A DNA stretch of 64,000 bases, from the NCBI GenBank assembly GCA_021204085.1, contig JAJPZY010000090.1, positions 1 through 64,000 of the forward strand, written 5' to 3'. The notes under the pieces are model-generated. The model was not told the origin of the DNA, made no database searches, and worked only from the letters and a program-made list of their open reading frames with translations. The translations under genes were made by a program, and so were the position numbers. Shown here piece by piece: positions 7,542 through 17,222 of the stretch. Position 1 is the first letter of the stretch. Every line of letters begins with the position of its first letter. This stretch comes from Clostridiales bacterium. Lineage in GTDB: Bacteria; Bacillota; Clostridia; Lachnospirales; Lachnospiraceae.

Positions 7542-9614
7542 ATGAAGATTTACACCACGGACAAAATCCGTAACGTTGTTGTTTTGGGTCATGGCGGAGC
7601 CGGCAAGACGACACTGGTGGAGGCGATGGCCTACCTTGCGGGCGTTACGACCCGTATGGGAAAGGTAAATGACGGCAATACCATCAGCGATTTTGATAAA
7701 GAGGAGATTAAGAGGGGATTTTCTATCAGCACTTCCGTAGTTCCGGTTGAATGGGGCGACACCAAGATTAACCTTCTGGATACCCCCGGTTTTTTTGATT
7801 TCGTGGGTGAAGTCGAGGAGGCTGCTGCGGCGGCGGATGCTGCGATCATCGTTATCAATGGAAAGTCCGGTGTTGAAGTCGGTACACAGAAAGCGTGGGA
7901 GATTTGCGAGCGGTATCATCTTCCCAGACTGATCTGTGTAACCGGGATGGACGATGACAATGCAAGTTTCCGTCAGGTGGTTCAGGATATGCAGGAGCTC
8001 TACGGAAAGAAGATTGCGCCGTTTCATATTCCTCTTCGCGCGAATGAGAAGCTGGTCGGCCTGATCAATCTGATCACACAGGAAGCGTTTAAGTGGGATC
8101 GAAACGGCAATACGGTTCCGACAGAAGTTCCGGATTATTCCCATGCAAATATTGAACTTCTCCGTGAGGCGCTGATCGAAGCTGTCGCTGAGACCAGCGA
8201 GGAATATATGGAGCGCTATTTTGAGGGCGACGAGTTTTCTGAGAACGAGATTCGTCAGGCGCTTCGTGTCAGCGTGATCGACGGGTCGATTGTTCCGATC
8301 TCGGTTGCGGCCGGGATTGAAGCGCACGGCGTTTTTACCCTGCTGGATGATATCCTGAAGTACCTTCCCAGCCCGGATAAAAAAGAGTGCAAAGCGATCA
8401 ATACAAAGTCAAATGAAGTATTTAACGCGGACTTTAATTTTGCAAAGCCCAAGAGTGCATATATTTTTAAGACGATTGTGGATCCGTTTATCGGTAAATA
8501 TTCCCTGATAAAAGTCACCTCCGGCGTTATTAAGACGGATGATGTTCTTTACAATGAGGAACGGGGTATGGATGATAAGATCGGCAAAGTATATGTGCTT
8601 CGCGGCAATAAGCCGGAAGAAGTATCTGAGCTTCATGCCGGAGATATCGGAGCGCTGGCGAAGCTGAATAAAGTTGTTACGACAGATACACTGTCTACAA
8701 AATCGACTCCCGTCGTCTTTATCCGGACAGCCATTTCCAAGCCGTATACTTACATGAGCTTCAAACCGGTGAACAAGGCGGATGTGGATAAGGTTTCCCA
8801 GTCCCTGCAGAAGATCATGCAGGAAGATCTGACTCTGAAGGTTGTCAATGACAGTGAGAATCATCAGACCCTGCTTTACGGCATCGGCGATCAGCAGCTG
8901 GATGTTGTGGTCAGCAAACTGCAGGAGAAGTATAAAGTACAGATCACACTGGAACAGCCGCGTGTGGCATTCCGTGAGACCATTCGGAAAAAATCAGACG
9001 TGGAAGCCAAGTATAAGAAGCAGTCCGGCGGACATGGTCAGTATGGTCATGTAAAGATGACCTTCGAGCCGTCCGGGGATCTTGAATCTCCGTACGTATT
9101 TGAACAGATTGTTGTCGGCGGTACCGTTCCGAAAAACTACTTCCCGGCAGTTGAGAAGGGAATTCAGGATGCGGTTGAAAAGGGACCTCTGGCCGGATAT
9201 CCGGTTGTCGGTGTAAAGGCAGTTCTCTATGACGGATCTTATCATCCGGTAGATTCCTCCGAGATGGCATTCAAGACCGCATCTATTCAGGCATTTAAGA
9301 AAGGATTTATAGAAGCCTCCCCGGTACTCTTAGAGCCTATTTCCTCTCTTAAAGTTCTGGTTCCGGACGCATACACCGGCGACGTCATGGGCGACCTGAA
9401 CAAGCGCCGCGGCCGTGTGCTCGGCATGAATCCGGTTGACGGCGGAAAGCAGGAGATCATCGCTGATGTACCGACAGCTTCTCTCTTCGGGTACAACACA
9501 GACCTTCGCTCCATGACCGGCGGCAGCGGCACCTACTCCTACGAGTTCGCTCGCTACAAGCAGGCACCGGCTGATATTCAGGAGAAAGAGATCGCTGCGA
9601 GAGCAGAAGAGTAA
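7542..9614 (+). CDS. Elongation factor G-like GTPase (FusA paralogue)
   Basis: A 690-aa member of the EF-G superfamily with all five domains, but of the paralogous EF-G-like group rather than canonical FusA. G1 reads GHGGAGKT (16-23) in place of AHIDAGKT; G3 is DTPG (80-83); the G4 position reads TGMD (134-137), so the Asn-Lys of NKxD that confers guanine specificity is missing. The C-terminal EF-G domain IV/V motifs (GGTVPKNYFPAVEKGI; DAYTGDVMGDLNKRRGRVLGM) are intact. GGAGG eight bases upstream fixes the start at 7542, not 7500. Monocistronic with own promoter and terminator. A role in stress or ribosome recycling is possible; the family's function is poorly defined. Confidence 0.88.
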   Translation: MKIYTTDKIRNVVVLGHGGAGKTTLVEAMAYLAGVTTRMGKVNDGNTISDFDKEEIKRGFSISTSVVPVEWGDTKINLLDTPGFFDFVGEVEEAAAAADAAIIVINGKSGVEVGTQKAWEICERYHLPRLICVTGMDDDNASFRQVVQDMQELYGKKIAPFHIPLRANEKLVGLINLITQEAFKWDRNGNTVPTEVPDYSHANIELLREALIEAVAETSEEYMERYFEGDEFSENEIRQALRVSVIDGSIVPISVAAGIEAHGVFTLLDDILKYLPSPDKKECKAINTKSNEVFNADFNFAKPKSAYIFKTIVDPFIGKYSLIKVTSGVIKTDDVLYNEERGMDDKIGKVYVLRGNKPEEVSELHAGDIGALAKLNKVVTTDTLSTKSTPVVFIRTAISKPYTYMSFKPVNKADVDKVSQSLQKIMQEDLTLKVVNDSENHQTLLYGIGDQQLDVVVSKLQEKYKVQITLEQPRVAFRETIRKKSDVEAKYKKQSGGHGQYGHVKMTFEPSGDLESPYVFEQIVVGGTVPKNYFPAVEKGIQDAVEKGPLAGYPVVGVKAVLYDGSYHPVDSSEMAFKTASIQAFKKGFIEASPVLLEPISSLKVLVPDAYTGDVMGDLNKRRGRVLGMNPVDGGKQEIIADVPTASLFGYNTDLRSMTGGSGTYSYEFARYKQAPADIQEKEIAARAEE

Positions 9615-9650
9615 ATACTGTTTTTCAGGATAAAATATGAGTAATAAAGG

Positions 9651-9694
9651 CGGGTATCACATACACAGTGCTGTGTATTGTGATACCCGTTTTT
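9651..9694 (+). terminator. Terminator after EF-G-like gene
   Basis: Long hairpin: CGGGTATCACATACACAG pairs with CTGTGTATTGTGATACCCG (one bulged T), followed by five Ts. The 60-72 codon ORF drawn across it in the track is not a gene. Confidence 0.9.
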
Positions 9695-9768
9695 CCTTCA
9701 GCTGTCCAAATTGTTCGCTCAGGATGAGGCAGGCACAAAACAGAATCACATTCTTTTTCGCACCCTTG

Positions 9769-9797
9769 TTGATTTCATCGGAATCTTGTGATACACT
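9769..9797 (+). promoter_or_regulatory. Promoter of leuS operon
   Basis: TTGATT, 17-bp spacer, TACACT. The leader of about 70 bases contains one small hairpin (GCGCAG/CTGCGC, 9830-9850) but no T-box sequence, so leuS is not under classical T-box control here. Confidence 0.6.
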
Positions 9798-9876
9798 TTC
9801 TGAATGGATAAATAGATTCGCAAATAGAAGCGCAGATTTTCACACTGCGCCCTAAGTATACAGGAGGAAATGAGTC

Positions 9877-12294
9877 ATGGCAGTACCTTATAATCACAAA
9901 GTAGTGGAGCCGAAGTGGCAGAAAGTCTGGGATGATGAAAAAGCTTTTGCCGCAACCGATGATTATTCAAAACCGAAATATTATGCTTTGGTGGAGTTCC
10001 CCTATCCGTCCGGACAGGGGCTTCATGTGGGTCATCCGAGGCCGTATACAGCCCTGGATATTGTGGCAAGAAAGCGCCGGATGCAGGGATACAATGTCCT
10101 TTATCCTATGGGGTGGGATGCTTTTGGCCTTCCCACAGAGAATTACGCGATCAAAAATAAAATTCATCCGGCGGTTGTGACGGAGAATAACGTGGCGCGT
10201 TTCAAGAACCAGCTGCATTCCCTTGGTTATTCTTTTGACTGGGACCGCGAAATCAATACGACAGATCCGGAATACTATAAGTGGACGCAGTGGATTTTTC
10301 TTCAGCTGTTTAAGAAGGGACTCGCATACAAGAAGGAAATGCCGATTAACTGGTGTACTTCCTGTAAGGTCGGTCTTGCCAACGAGGAGGTTGTAAACGG
10401 CGTCTGTGAGCGCTGCGGTTCTCCGGTTGTCCGCAAGGTAAAGAGCGAGTGGATGCTCAAGATTACGGACTATGCGGATAAGCTGATCGAGGGACTTGAT
10501 GATGTGGATTACATTGAGCGTGTAAAGGTTTCCCAAAAGAACTGGATCGGCCGTTCCACCGGTGCGGAAGTAGATTTCCCAATCAAGGGGAAGGAAGAGA
10601 AGCTTCGGATTTATACGACCCGCGCGGATACGCTGTTCGGTGTTACCTACATGGTAGTTTCCCCGGAGCATCCGTATCTTGATAAATATAAGGATGAGAT
10701 CAAAAACTGGGATGAGATTGCCGCATACCGCGAGATGGCTTCCCGGAAGTCCGATTTTGAACGTGCGGAACTGGCGAAAGATAAGACCGGTGTGGCGATT
10801 GACGGTCTGACCGCGATTAACCCGGTGAATCAGCAGGAGGTGCCGATCTGGGTATCGGATTATGTGCTGATGAGTTACGGTACCGGCGCGATCATGGCAG
10901 TCCCGGCGCATGACAGCAGAGACTGGGAGTTCGCGAAAAAGTTTGATCTTCCGATCATTCAGGTTGTCGCGAAGAACGGGGAAGAAGTGGATGTGAATGA
11001 AGCTGCGTTTACCGACGTGGCTACCGGTGTACTGGTAAATTCCGGTTTTCTGAATGGCCTGGAGGTTCGTGAAGCTAAGAATAAAATGATCGCTTATCTT
11101 GAGGAAAACGGCATTGGTACGGCGAAAGTTAATTACAAGCTCCGTGACTGGGTGTTTTCCCGCCAGAGATACTGGGGGGAGCCGATTCCCATTGTGGAGT
11201 GTGAGAAGTGCGGCTATGTTCCGATTGACGAGAGTGAATTGCCGCTGCTTTTGCCGGAAGTAGACAGTTATATGCCGACAGACAACGGAGAATCTCCGCT
11301 GGCTGCTATGACTGACTGGGTCAACACGACCTGTCCCTGCTGCGGCGGACCGGCAAAGCGAGAGACAGATACCATGCCTCAGTGGGCGGGTTCTTCCTGG
11401 TACTTCCTCCGGTATACAGATCCGAAAAATAAGGAAGCGCTTGCAAGCAAAGAAGCTCTGGAATACTGGATGCCGGTGGACTGGTATAACGGCGGCATGG
11501 AGCACACGACGCTCCACCTTCTGTATTCCCGGTTCTGGCATAAATTCCTTTATGATGAGGACGTTGTGCCTTGCCCGGAGCCGTATCAGAAGCGGACGTC
11601 TCACGGTATGATTCTCGGTGAGAATGGGGAGAAGATGTCCAAATCCCGCGGAAATGTAGTAAATCCGGATGATATAGTCCGTGAATACGGGGCGGATACT
11701 TTGCGTACCTACGAGATGTTTATCGGCGCATTTGATCTGGCTGCTTCCTGGTCGGAGGACGGCGTGAAGGGCTGCCGCAGATTCCTCGAGCGTGTGTGGA
11801 GGCTTCAGGATATCGTAACGGATGAGATCGGTTATTCGAAGGATCTGGAGACGAAGATGCATCAGACAATTAAGAAGGTTTCCAATGATTTTGAAAATCT
11901 CAAATACAATACGGCAATTGCCGCAATGATGGCGCTTCTGAATGATTTCTATACGAAGGGGAGCATTACAAAAGATGAATTAAAGACACTGGTTGTTCTT
12001 CTGAATCCCGTGGCGCCCCATATTACGGAGGAGATCTGGAGTCAGATCGGCAGTGAGGGCAGAGTCTACCAGCAGTCCTGGCCGGAGTATGATGAGGCGA
12101 AGACCGTGGAGTCTACGGTAGAGATTGCGGTTCAGATTAACGGCAAGATGCGGGCAACGATTTCAATCGCGAAGGATGAAGCGAAGGAAGCAGTGCTCGC
12201 CAAAGCGAAGGAAGCGGTAGCCGCAAAACTTACAGGGAATGTTGTAAAAGAAATCTATGTTCCCGGCAGGATTGTTAACCTCGTGATGAAATGA
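9877..12294 (+). CDS. leuS: Leucyl-tRNA synthetase
   Basis: Charges tRNA-Leu with leucine in the cytoplasm. 805 aa, standard for bacterial LeuRS. The class I HIGH motif appears as HVGH in the [16 protein letters not shown] segment (residues ~43-50), and KMSKS is present in EKMSKSRGN near residue 588. The zinc-binding CTSC/CERC pair is near 155-185, and the CP1 editing domain with the [11 protein letters not shown] stretch spans about 220-410. AGGAGG nine bases before the ATG sets the start. It heads a run with lgt (23-base gap), mnmA and hydE. Confidence 0.98.
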   Translation: MAVPYNHKVVEPKWQKVWDDEKAFAATDDYSKPKYYALVEFPYPSGQGLHVGHPRPYTALDIVARKRRMQGYNVLYPMGWDAFGLPTENYAIKNKIHPAVVTENNVARFKNQLHSLGYSFDWDREINTTDPEYYKWTQWIFLQLFKKGLAYKKEMPINWCTSCKVGLANEEVVNGVCERCGSPVVRKVKSEWMLKITDYADKLIEGLDDVDYIERVKVSQKNWIGRSTGAEVDFPIKGKEEKLRIYTTRADTLFGVTYMVVSPEHPYLDKYKDEIKNWDEIAAYREMASRKSDFERAELAKDKTGVAIDGLTAINPVNQQEVPIWVSDYVLMSYGTGAIMAVPAHDSRDWEFAKKFDLPIIQVVAKNGEEVDVNEAAFTDVATGVLVNSGFLNGLEVREAKNKMIAYLEENGIGTAKVNYKLRDWVFSRQRYWGEPIPIVECEKCGYVPIDESELPLLLPEVDSYMPTDNGESPLAAMTDWVNTTCPCCGGPAKRETDTMPQWAGSSWYFLRYTDPKNKEALASKEALEYWMPVDWYNGGMEHTTLHLLYSRFWHKFLYDEDVVPCPEPYQKRTSHGMILGENGEKMSKSRGNVVNPDDIVREYGADTLRTYEMFIGAFDLAASWSEDGVKGCRRFLERVWRLQDIVTDEIGYSKDLETKMHQTIKKVSNDFENLKYNTAIAAMMALLNDFYTKGSITKDELKTLVVLLNPVAPHITEEIWSQIGSEGRVYQQSWPEYDEAKTVESTVEIAVQINGKMRATISIAKDEAKEAVLAKAKEAVAAKLTGNVVKEIYVPGRIVNLVMK

Positions 12295-12317
12295 TCGAGA
12301 TGAGGTAAGGAGTTCGT

Positions 12318-13106
12318 ATGAGAGTTGATCTGTTTTCCATCGGTAATTTTACGATTCATACCTATGGGCTGATGATTGCCGTCGGGATTATCCTGGCGGT
12401 GATTATCGCCATGCGCCGGGCAGATAAGCTCGGGCTGGATGGTGAGGAAGCGCTGAACCTGGCGATCATCTGTGTCGTAATCGGTTTCCTGGGGGCGAAG
12501 CTCCTCTTTGTACTGGAAAATTTTCGGGCATTTCTGGAAAATCCGCTTGCTGTACTGGGATCCTCCGGTTTTGTTGTCTACGGCGGTATTGTCATCGGGA
12601 TTCTTGCGGTTCTGATTTACTGCAAAGCGATAAAGAAAATCAGCTTCTTTCGATATACGGATCTGCTGTTCCCATCCGTTGCACTGGCACAGGCATTCGG
12701 ACGGATCGGGTGTTTTTTTGCCGGCTGTTGTTACGGAAAGGAAACGGATGCCTGGTGGGGCGTGGTCTTTCCGGCGGGGAGTTTTGCCCCTGCCGGTGTA
12801 TCTTTAATCCCGACACAGCTGATTTCATCTGCGGGTGATTTTGCTATCTGTGTGATCCTGCTGTTATACAGTAAGCGGGCAAAAAAGGTGGGCGATGTTT
12901 CGGCTCTCTATCTTTTGTTATACGGAATCGGGCGGTTTTGTGTTGAAATCCTGAGAGAAAATACGCAGGGCGGTATCGGTATCTTTACTACCGCACAGGT
13001 TTTTTCGTTTGTCTTTATCGGTGCGTCGATCATTCTTTTTATCCGCAACCGTGTGAGCAGACACTCTGAAAATTATCATGAAAAGGTATATTCCATCTGG
13101 ATGTAG
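12318..13106 (+). CDS. lgt: Prolipoprotein diacylglyceryl transferase
   Basis: Transfers diacylglycerol from phosphatidylglycerol to the lipobox cysteine of prolipoproteins, the first step of lipoprotein maturation. A 262-aa polytopic membrane protein with about seven hydrophobic segments. The signature is GRIGCFFAGCCYG (near residue 129), the Firmicute version of the Lgt GRxGN motif; YGLMIAVG near the N-terminus and the C-terminal GIGRFCVEILRE stretch are also conserved. It lies between leuS and mnmA with short gaps, so it is probably cotranscribed. One clear client in this window is the solute-binding lipoprotein at 57.3 kb. Confidence 0.96.
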   Translation: MRVDLFSIGNFTIHTYGLMIAVGIILAVIIAMRRADKLGLDGEEALNLAIICVVIGFLGAKLLFVLENFRAFLENPLAVLGSSGFVVYGGIVIGILAVLIYCKAIKKISFFRYTDLLFPSVALAQAFGRIGCFFAGCCYGKETDAWWGVVFPAGSFAPAGVSLIPTQLISSAGDFAICVILLLYSKRAKKVGDVSALYLLLYGIGRFCVEILRENTQGGIGIFTTAQVFSFVFIGASIILFIRNRVSRHSENYHEKVYSIWM

Positions 13107-13133
13107 CGGCTGATTAAGACGGGAGGATGTATT

Positions 13134-14207
13134 GTGAGCAAAAAGGCTCTGATTGCGATGAGCGGCGGTGTGGATTCCAGCGTGGCTGCTTTTCTGATGA
13201 GAGAAGCCGGATATGACTGCATCGGAACAACGATGAAACTGTTTCATAATGAGGATGTGGGAATTCCGCGGGAGCACAGCTGCTGTTCCCTGGATGATGT
13301 GGAGGATGCGCGGAGTGTCGCGTACTCTCTCGGAATGCCTTATTATGTTTTTAATTTTGCGGAACGGTTTGAGGAGGCCGTGATTTCCGGCTTTATCGCT
13401 GCATATGAGAATGGGAGAACGCCCAATCCGTGCATTGACTGCAACCGTTATCTGAAGTTTGAAAAGCTGTTTTTGCGCGCACAGGAATTATGCTGTGATT
13501 ATGTTGTGACCGGACACTACGCCCGCATTGAACGGGATGAGTATACGGGGCGGTATCTTTTAAAAAAAGGCGCAGATGCCTCAAAAGACCAGAGCTATGT
13601 CCTGTATTCTCTGACGCAGGAGCAGCTGGCGCACGTGCAGTTTCCTCTGGGAGATCTGTCAAAAAGTGAGGTGCGCCGTATCGCGCAGGAACAGGGATTT
13701 ATCAATGCAAAAAAACTGGACAGCCAGGATATCTGTTTTGTTCAGAACGGAAAATACAGTGATTTTATTGAGTCCTATACGGGGAAACATTATCCGGAAG
13801 GGGATTTCATTGATAAGGACGGTAATGTCCTGGGACGGCATAAGGGAATTATCCGATATACCGTCGGGCAGAGAAAAGGGCTGGGAATTGCATTTTCCCA
13901 ACCGATGTATGTAGTAAAGGTTAACCCATTGGATAATACAGTAACTTTGGGAACCAATGAAGAACTTTTTTCTTCGGTACTGACGGCAAAAGATATCAAT
14001 CTGATTTCTGCGGAGCATCTGGAAGCGCCCATGCGTGTAAAAGCGAAAGTCCGCTATCGCCACGCAGAGCAGTGGGCGACGGTGACGCAGACGGATGAGG
14101 ATACGATTCGTGTGGTTTTTGACGAGCCGCAGCGGGCGATCACAGCCGGACAGGCTGTTGTGCTTTATGACGGAGATGCGGTAGTCGGCGGCGGGACGAT
14201 CGTATGA
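13134..14207 (+). CDS. mnmA: tRNA-specific 2-thiouridylase
   Basis: Thiolates the wobble uridine (U34) of tRNA-Lys, -Glu and -Gln. 357 aa with the PP-loop motif MSGGVDSSV near residues 9-17. The two catalytic cysteines appear in TPNPCIDCNR (near 100) and in DSQDICFV (near 200). The translation starts with GTG at 13134; GGGAGGATGTATT upstream gives good spacing. It follows lgt by 27 bases and precedes hydE by 19. Sulphur would come from a cysteine desulphurase encoded elsewhere. Confidence 0.96.
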   Translation: MSKKALIAMSGGVDSSVAAFLMREAGYDCIGTTMKLFHNEDVGIPREHSCCSLDDVEDARSVAYSLGMPYYVFNFAERFEEAVISGFIAAYENGRTPNPCIDCNRYLKFEKLFLRAQELCCDYVVTGHYARIERDEYTGRYLLKKGADASKDQSYVLYSLTQEQLAHVQFPLGDLSKSEVRRIAQEQGFINAKKLDSQDICFVQNGKYSDFIESYTGKHYPEGDFIDKDGNVLGRHKGIIRYTVGQRKGLGIAFSQPMYVVKVNPLDNTVTLGTNEELFSSVLTAKDINLISAEHLEAPMRVKAKVRYRHAEQWATVTQTDEDTIRVVFDEPQRAITAGQAVVLYDGDAVVGGGTIV

Positions 14208-14226
14208 GACAGGATAAGGAAAATAT

Positions 14227-15264
14227 ATGGACATAGCAGATAAGCTGATTCGAGAGCATCGACTCACAAAAGAAGAATATGCTGAGCTGATCAGGGCGTA
14301 TGAAGATGAAAATCTTGCGAAAAGACTCGCGGATGAGGCGGTCCGTCTTCGGCGGGAGATTTACGGTGATGCTGTCTATGTCCGCGGCCTGATTGAGTTT
14401 ACAAATATCTGTAAAAATGATTGTTTATACTGCGGAATTCGAAAGAGCAATCCGAATGCGGAGCGTTATCGCCTGACAAAAGAGGAAATCCTGGATTGCT
14501 GTGTTCAGGGATATCATTTGGGGTATCGTACTTTTGTCCTGCAGGGCGGTGAGGACGGGTATTATACGGATGAACGTCTCGCGGACATTGTATCTGCGAT
14601 AAAAAGTAAATATCCGGACTGCGCGGTTACTCTTTCTGTCGGGGAACGCTCTTTTGAAAGCTATCGTCTGCTGAAAAGCGCAGGGGCGGATCGTTATCTG
14701 CTGCGTCATGAAACAGCAAATGTGCAGCACTATCAGAGGCTGCATCCGCCGGAACTTACCCTGGAAAATCGAATGCGGTGTCTGCGCGATTTAAAACAGC
14801 TGGGGTATCAGGTGGGCGCAGGATTTATGGTTGGAAGCCCTTATCAGACCGCAGAATGTCTGGCAGATGATCTTCTGCTTTTACAGGAGTTTCAGCCGGA
14901 GATGGCGGGGATCGGGCCGTTTATTCCGCATCATGATACGGAGTTTGCCAATGAACCGGCCGGCAGTGTGGAACTGACGCTGTTTTTACTTTCGATTATC
15001 CGGATTATGCTGCCGCATGTGCTTCTTCCCGCAACAACAGCTCTCGGAACACTGAATCCGGTCGGCCGCGAACGCGGTATGTTGTGCGGGGCGAACGTAG
15101 TCATGCCCAATCTGTCACCGGTAGAGAACCGGAAAAAATATGAGTTATATGATAATAAGATCTGTACCGGCGAGGAGGCGGCGGAGTGTCGCGGCTGCCT
15201 TGCCAACCGAATGAAATCGGTGGGCTTTCGGCTGGTAACAGACAGAGGAGATTACTGTCCGTGA
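14227..15264 (+). CDS. hydE: [FeFe]-hydrogenase maturation radical SAM protein HydE
   Basis: One of three maturases (HydE, HydF, HydG) that build the diiron subcluster of [FeFe]-hydrogenase. The radical SAM cluster motif CKNDCLYC (Cys62, 66, 69) matches the CxxxCxxC spacing, and the segment before it (VRGLIEFTNIC) is typical of HydE. Three further cysteines close to the C-terminus (CTGEEAAECRGC) could hold the accessory FeS cluster seen in some HydE proteins. 345 aa is normal. HydF, HydG and the hydrogenase are not in this window; the gene sits in a tRNA/lipoprotein run, so its context does not reveal its partners. It implies an anaerobe that makes or consumes hydrogen. Confidence 0.93.
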   Translation: MDIADKLIREHRLTKEEYAELIRAYEDENLAKRLADEAVRLRREIYGDAVYVRGLIEFTNICKNDCLYCGIRKSNPNAERYRLTKEEILDCCVQGYHLGYRTFVLQGGEDGYYTDERLADIVSAIKSKYPDCAVTLSVGERSFESYRLLKSAGADRYLLRHETANVQHYQRLHPPELTLENRMRCLRDLKQLGYQVGAGFMVGSPYQTAECLADDLLLLQEFQPEMAGIGPFIPHHDTEFANEPAGSVELTLFLLSIIRIMLPHVLLPATTALGTLNPVGRERGMLCGANVVMPNLSPVENRKKYELYDNKICTGEEAAECRGCLANRMKSVGFRLVTDRGDYCP

Positions 15265-15302
15265 CGTCAATTCGGCATCAGGTACCTCGTCAGAACAGTC
15301 AA

Positions 15303-15330
15303 TTGCCAAATGAATTGAATATATTATATT
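15303..15330 (+). promoter_or_regulatory. Possible cysE promoter
   Basis: TTGCCA, 16-bp spacer, TATATT in the 110-base gap after hydE, about 35 bases before the cysE ribosome binding site. Confidence 0.5.
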
Positions 15331-15374
15331 GTAACCCGTCAGCAGATTTGAAAAATGAACAGGAGCGAGGGAAA

Positions 15375-16343
15375 ATGAATACAGGAATCAGTTCGGGAAA
15401 AACCGTTGAGGATGCGGAAAATATTGTCAATCTGATCATGACTGATTATCAAAAGGGGCGCAATATTGATAAAAAGGACGACTTTTATGATCAGCCCAGC
15501 AAGGAAGTAATTATTGATATCATCAACAAACTGATGAAAATTGTTTATCCCGGTTATTTCCGCGACCGGGAGTACAAGAGTTATAATGCCGGGAACCATC
15601 TGGCTACGCTTATTGAAGACGTTATGTACCGCCTCCATAAGCAGATTGTCCGGGTCGGAAAGTTTTCTCCGCGTTATGAGAATGTATGTCAGGAAAAGAT
15701 AGAGCATGAGGCTTATCTGATCACGCTGGAGTTTTTTCATCGGATTCCAATGATCCGTGAATATCTCGAGGGAGATCTGGAAGCTGCTCTTGAGGGTGAT
15801 CCGGCTGCGCAGAATTATGATGAGATTATTCTTGCCTACCCCGGTTTGTACGCGATTACGGTGAATCGTCTGGCTCACGAACTGTTTCTGTTAAATGTCC
15901 CGCTGATTCCGCGTATCATGACGGAGCACGCGCACAGCCTTACGGGAATCGATATTCATCCGGGGGCGACGATCGGACATCATTTCTTCATTGATCACGG
16001 AACGGGAATCGTTGTGGGTGAGACAACTGTGATCGGCGATAATGTCAAAGTCTATCAGGGAGTGACCCTTGGCGCGCTTTCCACGAAGGGCGGGCAGAAA
16101 CTGCGTCATGTAAGGCGTCATCCGACGATTGAGGACAATGTAACCATTTACTCCGGTGCGTCAATCCTCGGCGGCGAGACGGTGATCGGCAGAGATTCTG
16201 TGATCGGTTCCAATGCGTTTATCACAAAGTCGATTCCGGCCGGGACGCGAGTCAGTATTCGGCAGCAGGAACTGCAGTTTTCCGGGAAGCAGAAGAGCTG
16301 CGGGAATGAATTTGAGGATGATACGTGGTTTTATATCATCTGA
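15375..16343 (+). CDS. cysE: Serine O-acetyltransferase (EpsC-type)
   Basis: Acetylates serine with acetyl-CoA to O-acetylserine, precursor of cysteine. The left-handed beta-helix is plain from about residue 190 (GIDIHPGATIGHHFFIDHG; VVGETTVIGDNVKVYQGVTLG). At 322 aa it belongs to the longer EpsC-like form with an extended N-terminal helical region rather than the ~220-aa CysE. The true start is the ATG at 15375 behind AGGAGCGAGGG; the 63 extra codons in the track run into hydE. No cysteine synthase gene is adjacent. The upstream gap holds a possible promoter. Confidence 0.92.
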   Translation: MNTGISSGKTVEDAENIVNLIMTDYQKGRNIDKKDDFYDQPSKEVIIDIINKLMKIVYPGYFRDREYKSYNAGNHLATLIEDVMYRLHKQIVRVGKFSPRYENVCQEKIEHEAYLITLEFFHRIPMIREYLEGDLEAALEGDPAAQNYDEIILAYPGLYAITVNRLAHELFLLNVPLIPRIMTEHAHSLTGIDIHPGATIGHHFFIDHGTGIVVGETTVIGDNVKVYQGVTLGALSTKGGQKLRHVRRHPTIEDNVTIYSGASILGGETVIGRDSVIGSNAFITKSIPAGTRVSIRQQELQFSGKQKSCGNEFEDDTWFYII

Positions 16344-16407
16344 TTCTGGCAATTTATTCATAATCTTTTAATCCTTTCTTTACGGAAAAGGCACGAATCC
16401 GTGTTAT

Positions 16408-16413
16408 TATAAT
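16408..16413 (+). promoter_or_regulatory. -10 element before alarmone synthetase
   Basis: TATAAT in GTTATTATAATTC, 120 bases before the gene. I find no good -35 at 16-18 bp, so the promoter call is tentative. Confidence 0.45.
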
Positions 16414-16450
16414 TCAGAGCCGGACAGGAAGGTATCAATATCAACTCATT

Positions 16451-16478
16451 GACAGCCGGCCGGATATGGCCGGCTGTC
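16451..16478 (+). other. GC-rich 11-bp hairpin in alarmone synthetase leader
   Basis: GACAGCCGGCC/GGCCGGCTGTC, perfect, 6-base loop, followed by TTATG rather than a T-run. It lies between the -10 at 16408 and the gene, or 107 bases after the cysE stop. It may be a poor terminator for cysE or a leader structure. Confidence 0.6.
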
Positions 16479-16529
16479 TTATGCCTGAAGGATCCGGTCT
16501 GAAGTACAATGACACAGGAGTGAACCATT

Positions 16530-17219
16530 TTGACAGAAATATGTGATATTTTAGACAATTGCAGCGTGGAAGGCGAAGTAGAACAGGTAACATTTTTGCC
16601 GCAGATCAACGATCAGATGGATGATAAGGCGCAGTTTGAACGTCTGATGTTTTTTTATGAGGCGGGAATTCGCCAGATGACTACAAAGCTGGAGATACTA
16701 GACCGCGAGTTCCAGCACGGCAAGGACAGAAATCCGATCGAGAATATTAAGGGAAGGCTGAAGTCGTTGGAGAGCATTGAAAAGAAGATGGAAAAACGCG
16801 GCTTGCCGATGACGATCAGCAGCATGGTGAATAACATTTATGATATCGCGGGGATCCGCGTGATCTGCCCTTTTATCACGGATGTTTACCAGATTGCACA
16901 GATGCTGATTTCTCAGACAGATGTAGAACTTGTCCAGATGAAAGACTATATCCGTAATCCAAAGGAAAACGGATACCGCAGTCTTCATCTGATCGTAAAG
17001 ATTACCGTCTTCTTTTCGGACACGGCGCATCAGGTACCGATTGAGATCCAGCTTCGTACGATAGCGATGAATTTCTGGGCAAGTACAGAGCACCAGCTTC
17101 GCTATAAGAAGGATAAGGAGTTCACTCCCGAGATGCACAAGCGCCTGAAAACCTGTGCGGAGCTTATGGCGGACGCGGATTACCAGATGCAGAAGCTCGC
17201 AGAGGAGATTCATTTTTAA
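16530..17219 (+). CDS. Small alarmone synthetase, (p)ppGpp synthetase
   Basis: A 229-aa RelA/SpoT synthetase-domain protein without HD hydrolase or TGS/ACT regions, i.e. the SAS (RelQ/YjbM-like) class that makes (p)ppGpp from ATP and GTP or GDP. Key segments are the MVNNIYDIAGIRVICPF strand (near 96-112), the MKDYIRNPKENGYRSLHLIV loop holding the GTP-binding residues, and VPIEIQLRTIAMNFWASTEHQLRYK with the catalytic Glu. The start codon is TTG at 16530, nine bases after AGGAG. The gene stands alone between cysE and a convergent pair, with a structured leader. Confidence 0.92.
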   Translation: MTEICDILDNCSVEGEVEQVTFLPQINDQMDDKAQFERLMFFYEAGIRQMTTKLEILDREFQHGKDRNPIENIKGRLKSLESIEKKMEKRGLPMTISSMVNNIYDIAGIRVICPFITDVYQIAQMLISQTDVELVQMKDYIRNPKENGYRSLHLIVKITVFFSDTAHQVPIEIQLRTIAMNFWASTEHQLRYKKDKEFTPEMHKRLKTCAELMADADYQMQKLAEEIHF

Positions 17220-17222
17220 CTG

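Noticed and set aside
7128-8327. 399-aa minus-strand ORF across tyrA start and the EF-G-like gene
   Set aside because: It crosses two promoters and two real gene starts, and shows no recognisable domain; frame shadow.
9637-9855. 72-aa ORF before leuS
   Set aside because: Covers the terminator hairpin of the EF-G-like gene and the leuS promoter.
9798-9876. Possible leuS T-box
   Set aside because: The leader is too short and has no AGGGTGG-type sequence or terminator; only a small hairpin.
9967-11862. 631-aa minus-strand ORF antisense to leuS
   Set aside because: Composition is an echo of the leuS codons; no ribosome binding site or domain; leuS is unmistakable on the other strand.
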